From an uncultured Duncaniella sp. (lineage in GTDB: Bacteria > Bacteroidota > Bacteroidia > Bacteroidales > Muribaculaceae), in contig CATWQI010000004.1 of NCBI GenBank assembly GCA_958352885.1, forward strand, positions 62,001 through 126,000: a DNA stretch of 64,000 nt, read 5' to 3'. A model generated the notes under the pieces. That model saw only the letters and a program-made list of their open reading frames with translations, was not told the DNA's origin and did no database searches. Positions within the stretch are counted from its first letter, which is position 1. Each line of letters begins with the position of its first letter. The translations under genes were made by a program, and so were the position numbers. This document shows, piece by piece, positions 8,857 to 17,004 of the stretch.

Positions 8857-9756
8857 TTAGTATTTGCCTGTTAGACCTATGAATGCATCTTCGAGCGACA
8901 TGTCCCGACGGCGTAAGTCGGAGTAATGTATGCCTTGTCTGTCCAAAGTTTCCTTTACATAGTCGGGACTCTCGAATGTGTAGAGTTCTATCTCATTCTT
9001 TATTTTGCCCGGATTGATGAACTTGTCATCGGCAGGGAGTTCGCTTTTGCTATCTGCAGTGAAAGTATACTTTCCGAAATCTGCAAGAAGCTTGTCCACT
9101 GGCATCTGGGTGAGTATCTTTCCGTAGTCGAGAATGATACAGTCATCTATGAGTTGTTCCAAATCCTGGATTATGTGTGATGTCATGAACACAGTTTTCT
9201 CTTCACCTTTAGCATATTCACGCAGATAGTCGATGAATAGACGGCGGTATCCCGGGTCGAGCCCAAGCGAGAAGTCGTCAAGCACAAGGAGGTCCGCATT
9301 CTGTGCGAGGATTAGTCCGAGTGCTACCTGTGAGCGTTGACCGCATGACATGGTGGAAATTTTTTGGTTTGGCGATACATGAAGCTTGTTCATCAGTTCA
9401 TAATATGCCGCACGGTTCCATTTGGGATAGAAGTGTGAGTAGAATTTCTCAATCTGCTCGATAGTCATGAAAGAGTACTGTACATGCCCCTCTATAAGCA
9501 GTGCGATACGGGCACGTGTGGCAGGGGTGAGTTCGGTGATAGGTTCTCCGAAAATTCTGCATTCCCCTTTCTGCGGACGCAGGTAACCCATCAGGATGTT
9601 GATGGTTGTGGTTTTGCCGGTGCCGTTTTTGCCGAGAAGTCCCAGGATACGCCCCTTGGGCACTTCGAAGCTTAGGTCGCTGTAAATCACTCTCCCGGTG
9701 CCGTAGCGTTGGGTGAGGCCTTTTACTGAAATGACCGGTTCGGAATTTATATTCAT
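8857..9756 (-). CDS. ABC transporter ATP-binding protein (TonB island)
   Basis: A 299-residue ATPase with Walker A GLLGKNGTGKTT near residue 38, signature region TMSCGQRSQ (divergent), Walker B DLLVLDDFSLGLD and switch His in MTSHIIQDL. In Walker B the usual LDEP is LDDF: the catalytic Glu position is Asp, which may lower turnover. The C-terminal extension of about 80 residues after the core is typical of CcmA/NosF-like exporters. It lies 39 bp after the beta-barrel gene and 8 bp before its permease. Confidence 0.92.
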   Translation of the reverse strand: MNINSEPVISVKGLTQRYGTGRVIYSDLSFEVPKGRILGLLGKNGTGKTTTINILMGYLRPQKGECRIFGEPITELTPATRARIALLIEGHVQYSFMTIEQIEKFYSHFYPKWNRAAYYELMNKLHVSPNQKISTMSCGQRSQVALGLILAQNADLLVLDDFSLGLDPGYRRLFIDYLREYAKGEEKTVFMTSHIIQDLEQLIDDCIILDYGKILTQMPVDKLLADFGKYTFTADSKSELPADDKFINPGKIKNEIELYTFESPDYVKETLDRQGIHYSDLRRRDMSLEDAFIGLTGKY

Positions 9757-9795
9757 AGAAATTGAGATGATGATTGTAATTATATATGCTTTTCT

Positions 9796-11340
9796 TTAGA
9801 ATCTGGCACCGATACTTAGAGTTGCGAAATTTCCGTTACCTTCGCCAGTGTAGCGGGTGTGACAGTAGGATAGGGTGATGTCAAACAGGATTCCGCTGAT
9901 AACTCGTCCGGCGCTTATTTTAGCCAGCAGTGAGGTGCGGTCCGCTTTGAGCATGTCAAAATTGGAAATCACACACTGTCCGAGAGGAGTATCTGTTTCA
10001 AGTCCGGTAAGAATAGGGGTTTTTGCCGATGCTTTGGCATAGTTTCCGTCAATCCCAGCATCCCACATCCATTTGCCTGAAATAGCTGATATTGAGGCGC
10101 TCATTCCGGTAATCAGATGTGATGCCTGAAGTTCTCGCACCGGTTCCAGATAACGTTCTCGGTCGAAGTCATAACCGATGTATGGGGAAACGGTATAATA
10201 AGTGTGTCCGTTGCGTATCTGAAGAGGGAGCGAAAGTTTTCCTGTCGCAGCGTTGTGCCGGTAAATGCTGCGGCTCCCTATCTTGTCGTAGCTTGCTCCT
10301 GCGGAAGTGCCGAAAAGATTCTCTGTCCCCTTGTGGGAGCGGATGAGGCCTTCTGCAGCCGGTTGGAAGGTAACTGCGTTGCCAAATCGAAATTTGTAAG
10401 CCAATTGAGCGGAGATGGTGTTTACGTCGCTGAACCCGAGGGTTAGATTGTTGAAGTTCCTTAATTGCTGCTCCATCCTGTAGTGCCGGAACACTACATT
10501 GCCCATGAATCCATCCTTGTCTGTTGATACAAATTGGATAGATGCATTGAGTCCGAGTGACTGGTAACCGCTGTTCTTGTTTGTGTTGCCCATGAATCTC
10601 TGATAATACGTTCCGAGTCCGGTCAGCGTATAAGTGTTGATGTCGTTCATCGGATTGTAAAAATCGAGGTCGCAGTTCTGATTGTAGATGTTGATGCCAC
10701 CATTGACTCCTAATACGTATCGCCGGGTGACCAGATACGAAGTTCCGAGGCTGACGTTGAGATCTGATACCACAGTTTTCACACGCGGGTCTCGGTCGCG
10801 GTAGGCGATTTCAGCCCTGTAATCGGCGCTGACACCGGCAGTCCATCTGCTGAAACGTCCTGAGTAGCCACCGGCAAATGTGTATTTCCTGGAGCTGAGG
10901 TCACCACCGACTTCATCTCCGAGGACGTATGGTGCTACTTTAAGGTAGTCGATACAATTGCTCCAACGCACATCCTTGGTTTTGCCTGTGGTAAACGCAG
11001 CTTCACCCCATACGGTAGTGGCAGGGGTGAGATGACGGTATGATTCGGCTGAGATACTCATGCCTGTGTATCCGGTGCCGAGCTGCTCCATCACTGCTTT
11101 TTGCAGGTCGGAATATTCTCCTTTCAGACGGATATCGGATAGTGAGATACTGTCACGATAGGGCATGGTAGCAGGGTTTACCGAATAAATCCTTGATGCG
11201 TCGACTGCGATAGGCAGTGATGTAAGCCTTGCGTTGCGCATCAGGGAGTCGGAACCGGCGGCAGATAAACCGGACTGTGCCATGGCTTGTCCGGAGACAG
11301 CCATGACAGCAATCAGGAGTTTTGGGATAGTATGCGACAT
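9796..11340 (-). CDS. Outer-membrane beta-barrel protein, DUF6850-like
   Basis: A 514-residue exported protein with signal peptide MSHTIPKLLIAVMAVSGQAMA. The rest is rich in alternating aromatic/polar strands and ends in ATLSIGARF with a terminal Phe, the beta-barrel signature. It follows the DUF4876 gene by 4 bp, an arrangement I recall for the Bacteroidetes DUF6850 barrel family; the family name is from memory. It could be a second pore or a partner barrel for the TonB receptor of the same operon. Confidence 0.78.
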   Translation of the reverse strand: MSHTIPKLLIAVMAVSGQAMAQSGLSAAGSDSLMRNARLTSLPIAVDASRIYSVNPATMPYRDSISLSDIRLKGEYSDLQKAVMEQLGTGYTGMSISAESYRHLTPATTVWGEAAFTTGKTKDVRWSNCIDYLKVAPYVLGDEVGGDLSSRKYTFAGGYSGRFSRWTAGVSADYRAEIAYRDRDPRVKTVVSDLNVSLGTSYLVTRRYVLGVNGGINIYNQNCDLDFYNPMNDINTYTLTGLGTYYQRFMGNTNKNSGYQSLGLNASIQFVSTDKDGFMGNVVFRHYRMEQQLRNFNNLTLGFSDVNTISAQLAYKFRFGNAVTFQPAAEGLIRSHKGTENLFGTSAGASYDKIGSRSIYRHNAATGKLSLPLQIRNGHTYYTVSPYIGYDFDRERYLEPVRELQASHLITGMSASISAISGKWMWDAGIDGNYAKASAKTPILTGLETDTPLGQCVISNFDMLKADRTSLLAKISAGRVISGILFDITLSYCHTRYTGEGNGNFATLSIGARF

Positions 11341-11344
11341 TATG

Positions 11345-12580
11345 TTACTTTACGTCTACGACTTCAAAGTCAGATGCGGAGTCGTTGGTATCCATAAGAA
11401 CTGTGTTTCCGGCTGGTGATTTGCCTGAAACCTTGCGGGCAAACTTCTTGCCGAAACGATTCTTGTCGGCATTCTTGTCAGAGATGGCGGCGTAGCTCAT
11501 GTCTACCGCAGTGCTGAGTGCTCCGGATGTCCACTTTTCAGTCGGGCAGAGGTTCACACCGTCGATAATCCAGTCATACTTTATGAGATAGCATTTTGTG
11601 CCGTTCATCTCCTTGCCGGTAGCAGCGTTGATATATTTATATGTGCCGTCGTACTGGGCGAGGAACTCTGAAGCTGTCATTCCCTCGGGGAAACGTACGA
11701 GTGCATATGAACGATTGCACTGGTTTGATGGTATCCAGATGGTGGGGGAGTAGCTGTACCATTTGTCGAGGTTGGGAACAGAGGGATTATCTGTGTCGAC
11801 TACAGATGCTGATGATGATTCATCGTACCACTCGAAGTCTGCGTCGGTATGGTTCAGTGCGCCCGCTACCTGAGCGTTCCAGTCAATTGCCTGGTCTACG
11901 ATTTTGATTGACTCGCCCGGCTGTATGGCGACGCTCTGACCGTTACCCGGAATGACATATACTGTCTGGGCTGTGAAATTGTTTTCAGGGAGATTGGCGT
12001 CTGTGAGAATCTGGTCTGTGCTTGTGTTGAGTATCTTGCTCTCTACAATGGCGAGACCATCGGCGTATTGCACTTCGTCAGTGTTGTTGTAGATGGTAAA
12101 ATATGTGTCATATAGACCATTGGTGCCATTGGCGTTGAGTGTGCCGGTGAAGAAAATTTCGCCGAACACCAGTGTGTTGTCCGGATTGAAGAAGAACCAG
12201 TTAAGAGCTGTGTTCTGGTTTGTCTTGCTGATTACCACCTGATTTGCTACGGCACGGAGTGTCCTTTCAACGGTAAAGCCGTCAGTTCCCGGATAGCTGA
12301 CCTCCATATAACCTTCTATGTTATAGGTGCCTTCAGGAATTTGAGTATCAGCGGGAAGGGGCAGCATAAACACAGTGTTGAGGCCTGTGTTGAGTTCTGT
12401 AAATATGAGTGATCCGGTCCGGATGGTAGCATTTGAGGGGAGTTCTGCCGGCAATGTCTCAGTCACAGTAAGGGGATAAGTAGGGATTGAGTCATCGTCG
12501 GAGCAACCGGTGAAGAGAGCGAGCGAGCCGCACAGCATGGCGCCAAGAAGATAGTTGCGTAATTGAGATTTTGTAGTCAT
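11345..12580 (-). CDS. DUF4876 family lipoprotein
   Basis: A 411-residue predicted lipoprotein with lipobox LFTGC near residue 26, followed by an acidic linker DDDS. An Ig-like/strand-rich first domain (about 35-125) is followed by a second domain with the motifs SKILNTSTDQILTD, WNAQVAGALNHTDADFEWYD and SNQCNRSYALVRFP. Order and size match the DUF4876 family that accompanies TonB receptors in Bacteroidetes. As a surface or periplasmic lipoprotein beside a TonB receptor it may play a SusD-like ligand-capture role, although it has no SusD fold signature. It is 30 bp downstream of the receptor. Confidence 0.8.
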   Translation of the reverse strand: MTTKSQLRNYLLGAMLCGSLALFTGCSDDDSIPTYPLTVTETLPAELPSNATIRTGSLIFTELNTGLNTVFMLPLPADTQIPEGTYNIEGYMEVSYPGTDGFTVERTLRAVANQVVISKTNQNTALNWFFFNPDNTLVFGEIFFTGTLNANGTNGLYDTYFTIYNNTDEVQYADGLAIVESKILNTSTDQILTDANLPENNFTAQTVYVIPGNGQSVAIQPGESIKIVDQAIDWNAQVAGALNHTDADFEWYDESSSASVVDTDNPSVPNLDKWYSYSPTIWIPSNQCNRSYALVRFPEGMTASEFLAQYDGTYKYINAATGKEMNGTKCYLIKYDWIIDGVNLCPTEKWTSGALSTAVDMSYAAISDKNADKNRFGKKFARKVSGKSPAGNTVLMDTNDSASDFEVVDVK

Positions 12581-12610
12581 GATGAAATGTTGATTATTGA
12601 TTTGTTTTAG

Positions 12611-15367
12611 TTATAATTTCAGATTCAGTTCCATCCCAAAATAAGGAGACGAGTAGCGGCGTATAGTCACCCCGTAACGTTCATAATCAGGTTCTATGGC
12701 GAGTAGCCGGTTGACGTAGAGGGCTATGCCTATGCGGTTGTTCCAAAAGTTTTTGGTGGCTTTCAGATTAAAAGTGGTGGCAACCGGGACTGTTAGCTTT
12801 TCGAAAGCTCCGGATGCGTATTGGCGCATTAACTGCCGCAGATACGGGTCATTCATATCCTCTTGTGTGTAGGGGTGAAGATTCCCTTCCGGGTCAAGGT
12901 AATGGGTCGGTATTCCGTCCCGCCAAAGTGTCTGGCGGGAGGTGAACCACATATTCTGGGCAGATAGTGATATGTTGAGGTTGAGAGTGGGGATGTCAGT
13001 ATCAAGCATTATATTGGTATTGAAGCTGCGGTATATGCTTCCATCCTCGTCATCATAGAGACCCACGTACTGGAGTTCACGGTTATTGACCACAATCGAC
13101 GGTTTGTACCAGAGTGCCTGGCTATTGTTGTTTATGGTCTTGAAATAAGCTCCTGACACGGTGACACGGGTGAAGATGGCTGGGATACGTCGTGACTGGA
13201 AGGTATACTCTATTCCTTCCTTGCGTGTACGGCTTCCGTTGGTAATACGGCTCCGGACTGCCTGATGGGTCATTACCGTGTATGGAAGTTCTTCGATGAG
13301 AGGGGCACGGTCCACGGCGTATGGGTCGAAGCCTGATGCGTCATAGCGGTTGTACTGGTAACGGTGCACTACGCCGGAGTTGCGGAATCCGTTTTTCATA
13401 TCCTCCCGGAAGTATGTAAGTGACAATCTGTTGCCTCGGTAGCTGACATCGCCGCGTATTTCCCATTTCAGGTTGCGGGCGGCTTTGAGTTCGTAGTTAG
13501 TGATATCCTCTATGAAGGTCATTACGTTCATGACTCGGTAGTCAGGTTCATTGTGGTAGTAATTCAGCTGTTCAAAGTCGGAATATAGCTTGTTTGGATA
13601 AAGATATGCTGCGACAGGCATCTTTGTGTGCCAGCCTATACCGCCGGTCAGTTCCCACGTTATTGGGGAGTTGTTGAAATAAGTCGGGGGGAGCACCCAC
13701 GAGGCTGTGGCGCGAGGGTCAAAATAAGGTTTGCCTTTCAGCGCATAGCGTGAATCGAGATTCAGGAGCTGTGTCTCTCTAAGACCGAGTATGATGTTGA
13801 CGGTGTGAAGGCCTGCATGCAATGTTGTGGTATTCTCGATATATGCTGATAACTGTTGCATAGCGGGAATGTCGTTATATGCCTGAGGACGGGTGTTATT
13901 TCCGGCTGTGAGCGGGCGCGTAAGGTCATATACCTGTCCTTTGCCATAGTTTTTGCTCATGTTCCATTCCACTCCGACCTTGGTTTCGTTGGTGAGATTC
14001 GTAAGGTCTGCGCAAAATCTGCCGCTCGCTTTGGCAAATGCGGTGAAAGGTTTGCCGTATACGTCGTAGTCGGCAAGGTATAGCATCGGGAGATACCCTA
14101 CATAGTTGCTTCCGGGTGTGGTGGACACAGGCAGGGGCATAACTCGTGATGGCGAAACATGTTTCTGCTGATGAAGGTGCTCGTCCGAGTAGCTGAGCCC
14201 GGTGGTGATTGCCATTTCCTTGAAGTATGCCTGGATTACGGGCCGATATGTGAACGAATTGTTCCAGCTTACTGAATGTTTGTCATTCCTGTATGTGTCT
14301 ATAGTCCCGTTTATGGTGAGGTCCGGGTCATTGTAGTCCCGCTCGACGGTGGCGGCATAGTTGACCGCAGAGTTCCATGTTATGATATGAGCGGTGTTGT
14401 TCCAGCGTTTGTCGCTCCTGATGGATGTGTTTATACGCTTGTAGTTCTCTCGGTTATTTCGTGGGTCTATTTTCGAATCAAGATAGTCGGCACCGACATT
14501 AAGAATCCATGAAGGTGTCATCTGAAAGCCTTTGCCGAGATAGAAAAGCTGACTTTGCGTGTCGGCCTTGAATCGTGCTTCCCAGCGGCTCGCCCCGTTC
14601 TTCCGTTTTATCTTCACGAGTCCCGATGTTAGTTCTCCATACTCCACCGAAGGTATGCCTCTGATTATTTCGACGCTTTCAATGTCGTCGGTGGATATGG
14701 TTCGCATGTCCACACCTTTACCGGTAGCTATGCGTGCGGATTGATTTGCATCGGGTGTTGACTGCATTCCGGCGTTGGTATTGACCGGTACGCCGTCGAC
14801 TACAAATGACGTACCGAGAGACGAGGTAGCATAATCGTCAGACGGAGTAATATTGTATGCCTCACGGAGCGTAATGGCGTTGACGCACCCCATTTCGGGG
14901 TCCTTTGACACGTTTCCGGGTAATAATTCCATTAAATCCGAGAAGCTTGACGGTTGCAGATGCTTCATCGCAGTGGTGTCAATCACGGATGCGCTGGTTG
15001 AATTGCGGGCTTCCCTTGCTGTCACTATGACCTCGGTGAGGGGTTCGTCGGGCTGAAGGGCGATTGCGATGCTCTCGTCGGATGTTACTGTGAGGTATTT
15101 TCGTGAGGGTTTGTAACCTACAAGGCTTATATCAACACGCCATTTTCCTGATGAGACAGTAGTCGTAAATTTGCCTTCAATATCAGTGTTCCCGCCTGTC
15201 AGTGAATTGCTTTCGCTGCCGGAGAGTGAAACTGCCGCATAGTCGAGAGGCAATCCTGTCTCGGCATCGGTTATGCTGAATGTGATTCTGACAGCAGCCG
15301 TACAGGTTAGTAGGCTCGCCAGCAGGAATAATGATAAGATTAGGATGTGGCGTATATATTGGTTCAT
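12611..15367 (-). CDS. TonB-dependent outer-membrane receptor
   Basis: A 918-residue receptor. ATG at 15367 is chosen; a TTG one codon earlier is less likely. Signal peptide residues 1-25 (ILILSLFLLASLLTCTA), then a carboxypeptidase-regulatory-like domain (about 27-110, with FSITDAETGLPLDYAAVSL), then a plug with SASVIDTTAMKHLQPSSFSDLMELLPG, VDGVPVNT and SVEIIRGIPSVEYGELTSG, then a long barrel ending MELNLKL. It is first of a seven-gene minus-strand set (to 6284) with gaps of 4-39 bp. No SusD follows, which points to a small or chelated ligand rather than a glycan. -7 at 15389-15397. Confidence 0.93.
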   Translation of the reverse strand: MNQYIRHILILSLFLLASLLTCTAAVRITFSITDAETGLPLDYAAVSLSGSESNSLTGGNTDIEGKFTTTVSSGKWRVDISLVGYKPSRKYLTVTSDESIAIALQPDEPLTEVIVTAREARNSTSASVIDTTAMKHLQPSSFSDLMELLPGNVSKDPEMGCVNAITLREAYNITPSDDYATSSLGTSFVVDGVPVNTNAGMQSTPDANQSARIATGKGVDMRTISTDDIESVEIIRGIPSVEYGELTSGLVKIKRKNGASRWEARFKADTQSQLFYLGKGFQMTPSWILNVGADYLDSKIDPRNNRENYKRINTSIRSDKRWNNTAHIITWNSAVNYAATVERDYNDPDLTINGTIDTYRNDKHSVSWNNSFTYRPVIQAYFKEMAITTGLSYSDEHLHQQKHVSPSRVMPLPVSTTPGSNYVGYLPMLYLADYDVYGKPFTAFAKASGRFCADLTNLTNETKVGVEWNMSKNYGKGQVYDLTRPLTAGNNTRPQAYNDIPAMQQLSAYIENTTTLHAGLHTVNIILGLRETQLLNLDSRYALKGKPYFDPRATASWVLPPTYFNNSPITWELTGGIGWHTKMPVAAYLYPNKLYSDFEQLNYYHNEPDYRVMNVMTFIEDITNYELKAARNLKWEIRGDVSYRGNRLSLTYFREDMKNGFRNSGVVHRYQYNRYDASGFDPYAVDRAPLIEELPYTVMTHQAVRSRITNGSRTRKEGIEYTFQSRRIPAIFTRVTVSGAYFKTINNNSQALWYKPSIVVNNRELQYVGLYDDEDGSIYRSFNTNIMLDTDIPTLNLNISLSAQNMWFTSRQTLWRDGIPTHYLDPEGNLHPYTQEDMNDPYLRQLMRQYASGAFEKLTVPVATTFNLKATKNFWNNRIGIALYVNRLLAIEPDYERYGVTIRRYSSPYFGMELNLKL

Positions 15368-15388
15368 CAATGCACTGTTTTGAGGTAT

Positions 15389-15397
15389 GCAAAGTTA
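15389..15397 (-). promoter_or_regulatory. -7 element of the TonB island promoter
   Basis: Minus-strand TAACTTTGC, 22 bp upstream of the receptor ATG. No good -33 TTTG at the proper distance, which may mean an activator or alternative sigma factor is needed. Confidence 0.5.
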
Positions 15398-15507
15398 CCA
15401 AAATGGAGACACTGACGTAATACTCAAAAATGATGAATTTCCGGCGGAAAAATTAATCTATATAATTATAATTGGTGAAGCATGCAGATTGAAATTATAG
15501 AAATATG

Positions 15508-15545
15508 TGCCCCCGGGAATGTAAAATAGCGTATTCCCGGGGGCA
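15508..15545. terminator. GC-rich hairpin after the cupin gene
   Basis: Perfect 13-bp inverted repeat (TGCCCCCGGGAAT at 15508-15520 and its complement at 15533-15545) with a 12-nt loop, between the cupin stop and the TonB receptor promoter. It lacks a long T tract but would isolate the two minus-strand operons. Confidence 0.7.
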
Positions 15546-15585
15546 TGATTCAATGATTTGTCATCAATGAGTTACAAGTGGTCAC

Positions 15586-15921
15586 TTATAGATAATCTTC
15601 TCGACAGGGAGTGAAGACATCAATCACCTCACCACCCTCCAGCACTTCGAAGGAATGAGGGGTATTTCCAGGGAGGGCATAACTATCCCCGTCAGTAAGA
15701 ATCACGTCTATTGCCGGCTCACACTCGACTATTAGGTGATAGCGACCAGAAATTACATAGCCGCACTGTTCATGCGGATGCTGATGCATGGTGGCAAAGT
15801 TGCCTTTCACATAATTCATTTTTGTCACCATTGACTTTTCACCTACAGCGAGAGAATCGAGATTCACACCTTTGAATGTGCGTTTTAAGGCATCATCTTT
15901 TTTTACTACTATTTTCTGCAT
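15586..15921 (-). CDS. Cupin domain protein
   Basis: An 111-residue single-domain cupin. The start is set at ATG 15921 (MQKIVVKKDD); the longer frame to 15969 lies inside the preceding gene. The cupin motifs are clear: MHQHPHEQCGYVISG supplies the metal-binding His/His/Glu set and ALPGNTPHSFEV the second motif with its His. Such proteins bind a divalent metal and act as isomerases, dioxygenases or small-molecule sensors; which one applies cannot be told. It follows the MarR-GNAT gene by 10 bp and is probably under the same regulator. Confidence 0.85.
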   Translation of the reverse strand: MQKIVVKKDDALKRTFKGVNLDSLAVGEKSMVTKMNYVKGNFATMHQHPHEQCGYVISGRYHLIVECEPAIDVILTDGDSYALPGNTPHSFEVLEGGEVIDVFTPCREDYL

Positions 15922-15931
15922 AATTAAATTG

Positions 15932-16888
15932 TTAAAGTGATAGTTCCATCTGTATGTCACCTCTGGCATATGCAGGGTGATACTCTTTTAATTCCTTGAA
16001 TCCGTATTTCCTGTACAGGGATATAGCAGGTTTCAATAATGTGTTGCTTTCAAGAAACAGGTTCTTGGCACCCAGAGATTTAGCTTTTTCTAATACGGCG
16101 GAGAAAATAGCATCACCTACTCCGCATCCACGAGTTTCGGGGTCAACAGCAAGTTTGGCTATTTCGTAGTCATATTCAGGATTGTCCATGGGGCATAGAG
16201 CCACAACTCCCATCGGCTTATCATCCACAAGTGCAACAAGGATATGACCGCCCTTTGAAAGAATTGATGTCTCGGGGTCGTTGAGAACTTCAAGGTCATG
16301 TGATTCCAGTGACCAGTAGCTGTTAATCCACATAATGTTCAATCGTTTGAATGTGGAAAGGTATGAGGAATTATACTCCACAATTTCCACTTTGTGGCTG
16401 TGATGCGACTCCTTCTCCTCGGTGACTCTTTCAAGTAGGGATTTTGCCTCTAATTCAGACTCCCAGTGGGTGATTGCCTCCCACAGGCGGCTATGCCCGG
16501 CTTTGTTCTCAATTTTAGTTACAGCTGCTTTGACATCAGTACAAGCACGCTCAATCCGTGCTCTGAGTCTCAAGCCCTTCGGGGTCAGATTAACGATTGT
16601 GGCACGACGGTCATTATCAGCTTTTTCATAGGTGACCAATCCGGCTGCGCTCATTTCACGTACAATGATGCTTACCGATGGATGTGTCTGTCCTATAGCC
16701 TTGGCTATGCCTGTCACTGAATTGTCCTTCCCGTTAAGGAGCATGTAAATCACTGGAAACCATTTGGGCTTTATCTCAAGTCCGTAGAGCTTGTATATTT
16801 CAGTCGCATCGCTGCTAATCATTTCCGTGAGTAACCGCAGGCGGCTCCCGATAGAAAGAATTCCTGTTGTCTCGAATAATTCGACCAT
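15932..16888 (-). CDS. MarR family regulator fused to GNAT acetyltransferase
   Basis: A 318-residue two-domain protein. Residues about 1-140 form a MarR winged helix, with HTH around GIAKAIGQTHPSVSIIVREM and wing KADNDRRATIVNLTPKG. Residues about 160-318 form a GNAT domain with acetyl-CoA motif A VDPETRGCGVGDAIFS near 250 and the C-terminal ALYRKYGF-like element SLYRKYGFKEL. The fusion is a known architecture; it may sense a small molecule and also acetylate it. It heads an operon with the cupin, and a palindrome overlaps its own predicted transcription start. Confidence 0.92.
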   Translation of the reverse strand: MVELFETTGILSIGSRLRLLTEMISSDATEIYKLYGLEIKPKWFPVIYMLLNGKDNSVTGIAKAIGQTHPSVSIIVREMSAAGLVTYEKADNDRRATIVNLTPKGLRLRARIERACTDVKAAVTKIENKAGHSRLWEAITHWESELEAKSLLERVTEEKESHHSHKVEIVEYNSSYLSTFKRLNIMWINSYWSLESHDLEVLNDPETSILSKGGHILVALVDDKPMGVVALCPMDNPEYDYEIAKLAVDPETRGCGVGDAIFSAVLEKAKSLGAKNLFLESNTLLKPAISLYRKYGFKELKEYHPAYARGDIQMELSL

Positions 16889-16904
16889 AATATGTGGTTA
16901 TTTA

Positions 16905-16918
16905 CGTAATTGATTACG
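16905..16918. promoter_or_regulatory. Candidate MarR operator palindrome
   Basis: CGTAAT-TG-ATTACG, a perfect 6-2-6 inverted repeat, lies between the -7 box and the ATG of the MarR-GNAT gene, overlapping the expected transcription start. Its size and position suit autorepression by a dimeric MarR protein; binding is inferred. Confidence 0.55.
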
Positions 16919-16950
16919 CAAAATTACAAATAATTATTTTATCCGGCAAA
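16918..16950 (-). promoter_or_regulatory. Promoter of the MarR-GNAT/cupin operon
   Basis: Minus-strand TAATTTTGC (16926-16918) with TTTG (16950-16947) 20 bp upstream. The -33 box lies inside the arm of the adjoining terminator hairpin. Confidence 0.7.
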
Positions 16951-16970
16951 TTGTTGTATTTGCCGGATAA
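16939..16970. terminator. Hairpin terminator after the FAD oxidoreductase gene
   Basis: Perfect 12-bp inverted repeat (TTATCCGGCAAA at 16939-16950, complement at 16959-16970) with an 8-nt loop, in A/T-rich flanks downstream of the minus-strand gene ending at 17005. Confidence 0.7.
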
Positions 16971-17004
16971 TTAAAAAAGCTCTTATATGGTGTTGGATGG
17001 AGGC

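Noticed and set aside
15922..15969. 16-residue extension of the cupin into the MarR-GNAT gene
   Set aside because: The internal ATG at 15921 gives a complete cupin and avoids the overlap.
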